Assembly (NCBI GenBank): GCA_907165135.1
Contig: OU015568.1
Span: 8,626,501 to 8,690,500 of the forward strand
Origin: Oikopleura dioica
Taxonomy: Eukaryota; Chordata; Appendicularia; Copelata; Oikopleuridae
Length of the DNA stretch: 64,000 bases
Direction: 5' to 3'
A model generated the notes under the pieces. That model made no database searches. It worked only from the letters and a program-made list of their open reading frames with translations, and was not told where the DNA came from. Shown one piece after another: positions 24,548 to 36,428 of this stretch. Numbering within the stretch: position 1 is the stretch's first letter; each line of letters starts with the position of its first letter. A program made the position numbers and the translations under genes.

Positions 24548-25848
24548 CCTGGATCTTCGGGTCGGCTTCGCCCTGTCCCTGACTGAATTGAATAAACAGG
24601 CGTGGCCTCCCCTTCGGGTCGGCTTCGCCCTGTCCTTGACTGAATTGAATAAACTGGCGTGGCCTCCCCTTCGGGTCGGCTTCGCCCTGTCCCTGACTGA
24701 ATTGAATAAACAGGCGTGGCCTCCCCTTCGGGTCGGCTTCGCCCTGTCCCTGACTGATTTGAATAAACAGGCGTTGCCTCCCCTTCGAGTCGGCTTCGCC
24801 CTGTCCCTGACTGAATTGAATAAACAGGCGTTGCCTCCCCTTCGGGTCGGCTTCGCCCTGTCCCTGACTGAATTGAATAAACAGGCGTGGCCTCCCCTTC
24901 GGGTCGGCTTCGCCCTGTCCTTGACTGAATTGAATAAACTGGCGTGGCCTCCCCTTCGGGTCGGCTTCGCCCTGTCCCTGACTGAATTGAATAAACAGGC
25001 GTGGCCTCCCCTTCGGGTCGGCTTCGCCCTGTCCCTGACTGATTTGAATAAACAGGCGTTGCCTCCCCTTCGAGTCGGCTTCGCCCTGTCCCTGACTGAA
25101 TTGAATAAACAGGCGTTGCCTCCCCTTCGGGTCGGCTTCGCCCTGTCCCTGACTGAATTGAATAAACAGGCATGGCCTCCCCTTCGGGTCGGCTTCGCCC
25201 TGTCCCTGACTGGATTGAATTAACGAGCGTGGCCTCCCCTTCGGGTCGGCTTCGCCCTGTCCCTGACTGAATTGAATAAACAGGCGTTGCCTCCCCTTCG
25301 GGTCGGCTTCGCCCTGTCCCTGACTGAATTGAATTAAAAGCGTGGCCTCCCCTTCGGGTCGGCTTCGCCCTGTCCCTGACTGAATTGAATAAACAGGCAT
25401 GGCCTCCCCTTCGGGTCGGCTTCGCCCTGTCCCTGACTGGATTGAATTAACGAGCGTGGCCTCCCCTTCGGGTCGGCTTCGCCCTGTCCCTGACTGAATT
25501 GAATAAACAGGCGTTGCCTCCCCTTCGGGTCGGCTTCGCCCTGTCCCTGACTGAATTGAATTAAAGCGTGGCCTCCCCTTCGGGTCGGCTTCGCCCTGTC
25601 CCTGACTGAATTGAATAAACAGGCATGGCCTCCCCTTCGGGTCGGCTTCGCCCTGTCCCTGACTGAATTGAATCAACGAGCGTGGCCTCCCCTTCGGGTC
25701 GGCTTCGCCCTGTCCCTGACTGAATTGAATAAACAGGCGTGGCCTCCCCTTCGGGTCGGCTTCGCCCTGTCCCTGACTGAATTCAATAAACAGGCGTGGC
25801 CTCCCCTACGGGTCGGCTTGGCCCCCTGCCTGACTGAATTGTATGTGC
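24548..25848. repeat. right 57-bp tandem array, about 23 copies with higher-order repeats
   Basis: This is the reverse complement of the left unit. Variants recur in blocks: a five-unit block (285 bp) starting near 24570 is repeated near 24855, shown by the rare TGACTGATTTG variant at 24751 and 25036. Further on, units with the AATTAA variant (after 25200) also recur as a group. The block structure implies segmental expansion by unequal exchange or replication slippage. Confidence 0.95.
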
Positions 25849-26771
25849 TTGCGTGTCTTTATCCCAGACAGATTCATTCCCAACAAGTTTACAAGCAGTT
25901 GGTCTTCCAGTTAGTGAGTCCTCCGGGAGGTCCTCCGGCGGAAAGCGGCGGAAGTTGGCCAAATGTGGCAATATGTGACCAAGCAAGGCTATTTATTTAT
26001 TTTTTTTATATTGGTCTTCCAGCAGTTTGTCTTCCAGTAAGTGAGTCCTCCGGGAGGTTCTCCGGCAGAAAGCGGCCGAAGTTGGCCAAATGTGGCAATA
26101 TGTGACCAAGCAAGGCTATTTATTTATTTTTTTTATATTGGTCTTCCAGCAGTTGGTCTTCCAGTAAGGAGGTCCTCCGGGAGGTCCTCCGGCAGAAAAC
26201 GGCCGAAATTGGCCATAAGCGGCAATAACAAGCCAATCATAGCTCTTTATTTTATTTCTTTTTTGTTTTTAAATCTTGGTCTTCCACCAGCTTGTCTTCC
26301 ATCAGAGGGGTCCTCCGGAAGGTCCTCCGGCACAAAGTGACCGAAGTTGACCTCAAGTGGCCATTTACTGACCGAGGAAGGTCATTTATTCATTTATTTT
26401 AATATTGGTCTTCCAGGAGGTCTTCCACCAGCGAAAGTCCTCCGCTCAGTGTTTTCCGACAAACAAGAAAGTTCCAAACTTTTGTTCATTCTAGGGATAT
26501 GAGAGCGAGGCCGGAAGGTTTGAAGGTGGATTCTAGGGTAAAAAAAGGGCGCTCTTTTCATTGGTTACCTCCGTTTTGCCTGAGGCAGAGGATTGTTTAA
26601 CAAACTTGTGAAAATCCTCCGGCCCAAAATGAAAAATCGCCGATTTCGAGCCAAAACACGTGACCAACCCCTACTTTTTTTCCAGATTTGGAATCCCTGG
26701 GATCCAAGGAACAAGTAGAGGTGTCGAACTCGACGATTCAAAAGAGGGATGAAGACCCATGTCGGAACCTA

Positions 26772-27092
26772 GTGATCTTCTTCCCGTTTCGAAGCTTAGA
26801 TGAGCGATAAAAAGACATTTTCAAGAGTCTATTTGTTCGAAAAATGAACTGGTAAAAAGTGAGGAAATCAGGCGCTTTATAAAGAAAGGAAGACTATTCT
26901 GGATTTATCAAAGGGTTGAGATCCGGTTTGAACTTGGTGCACCATTCTTTCATGAGTTATCGAGATATTCTTGATTGATTTGAGTGAAGTATGAACTTTA
27001 TCATTAAAATTTTTTCTGGAAAATCATAACAGTGAAAAGATAAGCTTCCAAATTCAAGCTTCGGATTTCTCGTCCACCATCGATTTCTCCAT
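26772..27092. other. gap between the inverted repeat and the MS4A-like gene
   Basis: About 320 AT-rich bases with no frame or motif that I can support. They include the 3' flank of the minus-strand MS4A-like gene. Confidence 0.4.
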
Positions 27093-28125
27093 CTAAAGTT
27101 GAAATTCTGCTTCGTCTTTTGCATCTTCTTCCTCAACTGCGCTCAATATTTGCGTTGCTCGGACGGCCTCAGATTTATTATCCTTATCGGGGGTTCCAGT
27201 AGCTTGAGATTGAGAAATTTCCATGTCTCCTGGCGCCGGAAAGATGAAAACGTCTGGATTCTCGATCGCTTTGTCTTGTTCGTAAGATTGGTAAAGAGAA
27301 GGAGCAGGGAAGGGCGTCAAGGGCTGGGGTTGCTGCTGAGCTACAGTGTTGACTGAAGGTTGAGTAGGAGGAACTGGTTCAGTTTGAAGCACATTTTCGC
27401 CGAGGAATTGATCTGACAGAGGCGCCACGGTCGTTAGGTTCAATGGATCCTTTGAAAATCAATGTTATCGAAGAAAATGATCAGTGTTATTTACGCGACA
27501 ACAGCAGGATGAGCCGTGAAAATTGGCCAAGAAGAAAGAGACGAACATGACGACCATGATACTCAAGAATTGAATCCCATGAAATGTGAAGAAAGAGATC
27601 AAAATCGCTAAAAATGTTTTGACAAGACGGAACGGTATGTTCATACCTTTTCCTAAGACGGCCTCCCAGTAGGAAGGGTACATGGAAACTTGGTAGACAT
27701 GCCAAGCCAGGGATGGTAAGATCCACAAGAAACCGATGATCGAAAGAGATCCAGAAAAATTGCCCTAGATCTCTCAGAAAATGAACACTGAAGGGAGAAT
27801 ACTTACGAGACATCCAGCAGCTCTGAATCTATTGAAGAATGGAGGTGGAGTGTGAAGTTTCGAAGCAACGATTCCTATACTTCCAGCAGCAATGGCGAAG
27901 ATTCCAACGACGATTCCGATTCCGAATGAGGGGATCAAATCGAGTCCGTTTTGCCATTTCACTTCAACAGCGAGGCAAAATGCATCGGATACAACAAGCA
28001 AAATGGAGAATACCAGTAGCACGATACTTTCAAAAGGCTTTTCGTGAACTCAGGCTTAGATAAGATGAAGTTTAAAAGCCCGAGTGCCTTAATCGTTTTG
28101 CCTGCTGTGTCAAAACTTGAAACAT
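27093..28125 (-). CDS. MS4A-like four-span membrane protein
   Basis: Five exons (28102-28125, 27807-28037, 27647-27764, 27495-27607, 27093-27449) give 280 codons in phase. Four hydrophobic spans are clear. Features like the MS4A/CD20 family are a span-2/3 loop GIFAIAAGSIGIVASK (compare the family's FIISGSLSxxASK) and YWEAVLGKGM before the fourth span. A CCC cluster follows span 4 and may be palmitoylated. The C-terminal 100 residues are Pro/Gln-rich then acidic and presumably cytoplasmic. The 24-nt first exon is joined either by a GC-AG intron (donor after CAGCAG) or by an upstream GT donor; the start is therefore uncertain. MS4A proteins are plasma-membrane or endosomal proteins of varied function, so no precise role is claimed. 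Confidence 0.62.
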
Positions 28126-28884
28126 AATTCCGTCTCTCTTGAAAATACGCCAAATTCACGCTGGTTAAAAATAGGAAAATACTCTTACGGATGCTGAGGA
28201 CGCTATTAGCCTTCCTGTCGTTTTTATACCTGGCTGCAATGTTTGATAACGATCGTCAATTTATATTATATTTGACGACTGTGATAGCCGAACACCACGA
28301 GATCCTACTGCCCTTGGAAACGTTCTATAAATTTATTCAAAGCAATATGCAGTAGCTAACGGGGTTATTCTCCTACGAGGTTATTTCCACTTTGAAAAAC
28401 AGACCAGTTTAGGATGTTTTTTGGATCAATCCGGGACCAAACCATCATTTTAAGATTGAGATCTTGGGTCGATCTTGGGTTCTCTATAAAAAGACAATAA
28501 TTGAGGATTACTTGAAGCATTTTGAATGATTCTTATATTGAGAAAATGTAGCGAGTAACCATTTGGAGCAATCAATAATCTTTACAAATAAAAACACTAA
28601 CACGCTAAAATGCAATTCATGAAAAACAAGTGGACCGCAATTATTTGTACCTTGTTATTGATCTGTACAATTTAAATAAAGATATCTAAAATTATGAAAT
28701 GATCTTTTATTACTTTTTTTATAGATCTTTAATTGAAATGACAAAAGGGAAGAAAGCATTTATATGACAGGCTCGTTGTTCAGAGAATGCCTTCTTCAAA
28801 TTATTTATCGGGAAAAGATAAAGTGAAATCATGGAGAAGAACTTTTTTGCAAAAATTTTCAACCTAGTTATTTTTTTTTATAAG
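28126..28884. other. intergenic region between divergent genes
   Basis: AT-rich sequence between the MS4A-like gene (minus) and the plus-strand genes. A 52-codon frame at about 28187 reads MLRTLLAFLSFLY, but has no supporting context. Presumably it holds the promoters of both neighbours. Confidence 0.4.
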
Positions 28885-29269
28885 ATGAGGTTTTTGAGGT
28901 TAATCAAGAGATTAAAACTGCCGGAAATCGTAAGGCAGGCCTGAAACAGCGTGGGAAAGAAGGTGAAAATCGTGAAAAGTGAAAACAAGGAGAAGAATCA
29001 GGCGCGCTCATTGGGCGCCCCGTCTGGTGGTTCGATCGCTGCCCCTGATTCGACGACTTTTAGATTTCACAGAAACCCGGATTACTATTCCGTTCTAGAG
29101 AACGCACCACTTTTCATCCCATCCCATCTTATCACGAAAACGTAAGGGTAAAATGACGTCTCCCCCACTCTTTAATTTTCATTCATTTATTAAAAATTGT
29201 TAAATGTGCAAAAATCATTTTTATCTTTCAGATCTCTTCAGAAAAGAATTCACTTTTTGACGCGCAAAA

Positions 29270-32006
<2,737 letters not shown>

Positions 32007-32140
32007 AATGTCCCTCTTTTCAAAAAGTTCCTGAAAGAAAGCAACGACCTGATGATCCTGAAAAAATATAAAATATTTTTCCTCGCTGCCTTAGATTTTT
32101 ATTATAATCAGCCATGATCCTCTATTGAAACTTTTTCTTT

Positions 32141-32145
32141 TTCAG
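32141..32145 (+). promoter_or_regulatory. possible trans-splice acceptor directly at a start codon
   Basis: A pyrimidine-rich tract ends in TTCAG immediately before the ATG at 32146. It is only 139 bases after the previous stop and no AATAAA lies between. That is the layout of a downstream operon gene receiving a spliced leader in appendicularians. Confidence 0.45.
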
Positions 32146-33137
32146 ATGGTCGAGTTAAAACTGAAATGCGTAACCTGCTCCGCTTCTTTTTCCTCCGACG
32201 AAATCTACAGCGCCCATCGGGAGGGGCATAAAAAGGCGGAAGAGTGGCTCCGGGTGAATTTGCCGAAATCGAAATCAACGAAGAGAAAACCGTCTCCAGT
32301 TAAGACCGTCATCGAGGAACCCCCACCCATGTCTATGATTCCTCTTGAATCACAAGGTATTAAAATTTTCTTCCAACCGCCTTTTCATCCCATTTTAGCT
32401 CAAGTTCTCCGACGAGCGGCGAAACCCGCCATTAGCCGTCGATCGGCCCCGATCATGCCAAGCCAAAGCTGGCGAAAAAGCGAACTCATGACAATCTTCT
32501 CGTCACTAGAACTCCCAGTCCCGCTCGCCCAGTCATCCGGAATACATTGAAGCGGTTAGAGCCAACTCCCGCACCAGCGGGTGAATCAGAATTCAACGCG
32601 CGGTTGATGGAATGCACGAATAAGCGAAAAGCGGAAATGCGAATGGACAAGGGTCTTCCACCGCTAAATCCGTACTATTGCCGCAATTTTATGCACAAGG
32701 AAAGGAGTTTGAAAAGTGATTGATGAAAATAATTCAGTAGAAGTTCGCTTGTCAAACTCAAAAATAGGACTGTTTCTTCAGCTCAATTTACTGGGCTTCA
32801 ATGCGACGACATTACGAATCTAAGCATCCTGAGACTCCACTGACCCTTCCTCCTTTGAAAATGCGCCACGCATGCGAATGTGGAAAGACTTTTCTTGAGC
32901 CAAATCGTCTTCAGGAATGCGATTTACAAATTTTCTGAAATAACTAAAGGAGAACTGTATTAACTAAACGAAAACAGTATTACTTTTTAAAAAGAGGGAT
33001 CATATTAAAAATCGCGAAAAAAGGAACACATGAAGTCCCAAAAACACATGTACCAACCAGACAAAAACAAAGTCCCCTACGAAAACGACGACTCGGTCAC
33101 CCACTGGCAAGACCTTGTTGACATGGAGGAAGCCTAA
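32146..33137 (+). CDS. second C2H2 zinc-finger gene, probable paralog, internal exons uncertain
   Basis: The first exon (32146 to about 32357) starts MVELKLKCVTCSASF and carries one finger (CVTC...HREGH). The finger and the residues after it (KKAEEWLRV) resemble finger 1 of the preceding gene (HDDALVWCREL), but with no intron. A coding-looking middle segment (about 32420-32715, KRTHDNLLVTRTPSPARPV and NPYYCRNFMHK) is in another frame and needs a non-GT junction. A later part (about 32769-32914) reads SMRRHYESKHPETP and CECGKTFLEPNRLQ. The last exon (33024-33137) reads EHMKSQKHMY and ends LVDMEEA. The last intron (32915-33023) is GA-AG and its removal rebuilds a C2H2 finger. Either several G*-AG introns or decay explains the rest. 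Confidence 0.55.
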
Positions 33138-33186
33138 ACCCTATTTACTGCCCTAATTCTTTCTTGCACATGTGACATTTTTTTTG

Positions 33187-33192
33187 AATAAA
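33187..33192 (+). terminator. AATAAA polyadenylation signal
   Basis: AATAAA lies 50 bases after the last zinc-finger stop. It is the first such signal after the two zinc-finger genes, consistent with a shared transcript. Confidence 0.5.
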
Positions 33193-34318
33193 CAATCAAA
33201 CATGATCATCGAGAGGGACGATGTTGGCTGATACTCCACTTGAAGTGATCGTGAATTTGAATCAAGGGCAACCTTGCTTGGATTCTTGAAATTTTAGGGC
33301 GCTTTTTTGGGAATGGATTTCGGTCGGGAGAGGATTCAATTACAGGCGCTCCAGTCTCATGTCCAAATTTTAAAATGTCGCGTCAGAAGCACCTGACAGA
33401 AGTGTGAAAATCTAATTTAGCGGGCGGCTTACGTTTCTGTTGTGTACAAGCATTTGGGAACTGACGGGTCAAAAGGATAGCTGATGTTGGAAATAAGAAA
33501 TCTATGGTCAGATAAAATACTTCGTCGGATAGTTGCTGTGTTAGTTCAGTGTTAATTCATCAAAAATATGTTTTCTGAGAGAAAATACAAAGGTAGTTCG
33601 CTAATTGACCTATTTTCATAAAATTAAAGTTAAAGGTACAGGGCATCACTTGAAAAACTATCAAAAACGGAAAGAAATGCATAAAAAATTCATGCGCCAA
33701 ATGAAACGCGTGGGCGCACTATCCGCTCGCGGTGAATTGCCGCGGGGAAGAGCGCGCCCTCTTTGACTTGAGCTGCTTTCAGCGATTTCGAAATTTTTTC
33801 GTTTTTTCTACTACGCGCTTGACTCAGCGCTAGAAACTCACTTTCGGGCGTCATTTTTTTCTTCAAGAGATTTCTGGACGAAGAACTGAAGATTTTTAAG
33901 AGAATAATGAAATTGAGGAAGACCGGAGAAAAGAACAATTCTAGTGGATAATGATAAGGCTTCGAAATTTAGCATTTTTCGAAAGAAAATAGTTGGAAAA
34001 TCTCAATTTTCAGACTTTCGCTAAAAAATAATCTTTTTCACTGAGAAATATTTAATCGTGTATATTTGAAAATGTTATTAGAAGTAAGATAAAGTGAATC
34101 ATCACTGATTTTAAAAGAAAAATGAGGAAAAATATGGAATGTCGCTGATTTATTTGTCGAACATATCGATTTCGTGGCGTTTTTTTTTTAATTTTGCAAA
34201 AAGAAAGAATTGTAAAGTTCCTGTTAATTAGGCGTATAATTAAAATTGACCGTTGGTGACCTCAACTGACTGTAATTACAAACAAAAAGCGACAAGAGAT
34301 TATTTTTTCGGAGCCAAA
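33193..34318. other. intergenic region, no supported gene
   Basis: AT-rich with homopolymer tracts. The longest frame (minus, 33690-33938) has no start context or motif that I trust. Confidence 0.4.
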
Positions 34319-34459
34319 ATGAGCCCTTCGCCCAGCGGCGAATCCAGCCGGAACTTCTTGTCGAACGATCAGAGCAAAACTCGGCGCCCTTCGAAAGCTT
34401 CTCAGGAAAAGGGATGGAATGAAAAGACGATTATCGATGGCCTCCTCCTCGGTTTATGA
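34319..34459 (+). CDS. possible 46-residue peptide
   Basis: The ATG at 34319 opens MSPSPSGESSRNFLSND and ends IDGLLLGL before TGA at 34457. The stretch is GC-richer than its surroundings and Ser-rich with basic residues, like a real N-terminal exon or micropeptide. No splice partner, homolog or poly(A) signal is evident. It could also be a degenerate exon. Confidence 0.22.
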   Translation: MSPSPSGESSRNFLSNDQSKTRRPSKASQEKGWNEKTIIDGLLLGL

Positions 34460-34639
34460 CCTTTTACGGGTGTTTGAGGGTTAAATAGAAATGTTGAGAG
34501 GCGGTTGATTGATGATAATTAGCGCGAGATTTATTACCAGCGAGGAGAGTTATTTGTCAAGTTTTTTTTTCGAAGGAAAAATGTAACCCATCATTAGCAG
34601 GAAAAATGGCCTTGCAAATATTCTCACTGCTTATTTTCT

Positions 34640-35475
34640 GTTTACAGTAGGGCTCGCCAAAAAAAAGTCGATGTCGATTCTCCCTTACGAATTTTATCTT
34701 AAAATGATCCCCGTTCTTTTCTGATTCAAATGATGTGCTTATGTCACTCGTAAGTCTTGGGGAAAAAATTCTAGAGCTAGGCCGAAATTCCAGTTTTTGG
34801 ACTTCAATAACGTGCTATGACGTCATCTTTTCGGAAATTTCAATATTTTTTTCAATTTTTTAGCGTAACTTTTTATGCTCTTTTAAATAAGCTACCTTAG
34901 GTACTTTCAAGGGGAGAATCAGGATTTTGACTAAAAATCTTCGCTCAAAATCCTTGAAATTCACCATTTTTTGGCCTCGTTTCAACCTAGAAAACCTTAA
35001 ATATCTCGAGTTCCCCAATTTGCCCCCGCGCGGCAAAGGGCGCAAATAAAGCGCAATGATCTGTTCTATAGGTGATTAATCTCAGATCTACGGAGAATCC
35101 AAGTTAACCATGAAAAAAATTCGAATAACTGATAAAAAAATATCTGAAATTTCGATTTTTCTTCAGAAAAGACCAATTTTTTTTCAGAAGATGTTGTCAT
35201 CAGACCCTCAACGAACCCTTAAATTGAAGCTCAGAATCTAAGCTACAAGTAGAAGTCAATTAAAAGCGCTCTTTTAAGATTTCGTTTGATTATTTTTATA
35301 GAAAACCAATCAGTACCCGAAAAATAGCCATTTTTATCGAAAATTCGCTCTAAAAATTTTTCGCCTGACTTTAAGGGTATGGTTTTATGGGGAGTTTTGG
35401 GTTTTAGAACATGGAGAACAAGAAAAACATAACTGCTGACAGTTTTAAGTTTTCTTGGCGAGCCCTAGTTTACAG
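34640..35475. mobile_element. hAT-type non-autonomous DNA transposon (MITE)
   Basis: The element spans 34648-35467 (820 bp). Its ends are a perfect 13-bp terminal inverted repeat: TAGGGCTCGCCAA at 34648-34660 and its reverse complement at 35455-35467. It is flanked by an identical 8-bp direct repeat GTTTACAG (34640-34647 and 35468-35475), the target-site duplication length of hAT elements. The interior is AT-rich with no transposase frame, so it would depend on an enzyme encoded elsewhere. The intact duplication suggests a fairly recent insertion. Confidence 0.85.
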
Positions 35476-36428
35476 TACAAGTTCTACTGCAAACAAACTC
35501 AAGCATTACGTAAGCCAGATTTTTTTTCGCGAAATTTGCTCAAAAATCGAGCTGAGCTGAGCTAGATTTTTTGAGCTGGCTCAGCAAGGTCTGTCAGCCC
35601 AAAATTGAACAAGTTACAACTACAAAAGTAAGTGGCTGGCTGTCAAAATCCATTAGATTTTATGATCAAGCAGATGTGATTTGTTTCCGAATAGCTCGCA
35701 AACATTTTAGATGGATAAGAATTTGATTTGGTAGGAAAATCTTATCGCCAATTATTGATTGATTTTTAGATGAAATTCTTTACCTTTTGGTATTAAATTT
35801 CTTCTAATAAAACCCCGATAACTGGCGATAGAAATGCCTTATCAAATCTGAAGCTTCGAGATTATTCGTATTAAATTTTAAATATTTGCAAATTGCAAGC
35901 TACTCGAAAAATTCCTCCGGCTTGGCTGCTGAGAATAAAAGCTCAGGGGTTTCTCATGTTTGCCTGTAGCCGGGTTTATTTACTGTAGAAAGATAGCTGA
36001 TTCAGGGAGATTATCCTACACTAGTAACGCGCACTTGAGCACCTGAAACTGCGCATTTTTTGTTTACCAAGCTTGTGCTTTTGTTTCTCGAGGAGCTAGA
36101 ATAAAAAATGGTAATTCTAGCTCTAGCGGTAAAATAGAAAATCACTCAACGAAGGTAATAATATTTTTAGAGGCACGCGCGGCAAACGCATAAAAACGGT
36201 ATTTCAAATGGACGTAAATTTAAATGTCATTCAATTTTCTCGCTACTGGAACAAAATTTTCTCATGAAAAATCAAGCAATAGCTCCAGTAAAAGAAGGAC
36301 ACAAGAAACTTGAATTCGCGGGGAATGAGCTTATCGATCTCCTTATCAAATTATATTTCCCGCTGCGCGTAGAATTACCAAACACGATAACGCAGACCTA
36401 GGGTATCTGTTATCATCCCTTCCCACAG
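35476..36428. other. sequence upstream of the first visible NHS exon
   Basis: AT-rich sequence with no supported gene. The missing 5' exon(s) of the NHS-family gene should lie here or further upstream, but no frame with the expected short basic N-terminus was found. Confidence 0.35.

Larger units (their letters stand above)
22343..26771. repeat. 4.4-kb inverted repeat (foldback-like), arms near identical
   Basis: The outer ~950 bases of each side (22343-23280 and about 25838-26771) are reverse complements with almost no mismatches where I compared them. Each arm then runs into tandem 57-bp repeats, about 12 copies on the left and 23 on the right, around a ~585-bp single-copy centre (23964-24547). 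Long inverted repeats built of tandem subrepeats of unequal number around a short core are typical of foldback elements such as Drosophila FB. However, the outermost ~85 bases of each arm are part of the MORC first exon, so this may instead be an inverted duplication of a locus that already carried repeats. No transposase frame is visible. Misassembly of a palindromic read must be excluded. Confidence 0.85.

Noticed and set aside
23008-25676. Long reading frames on both strands in the 57-bp arrays (up to 388 codons)
   Set aside because: They arise from a repeat length divisible by three without stops; several frames and both strands are open at once.
28187-28345. 52-codon plus frame with a hydrophobic start (MLRTLLAFLSFLY)
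   Set aside because: It is short, AT-rich and has no neighbour, signal or homolog to support it.
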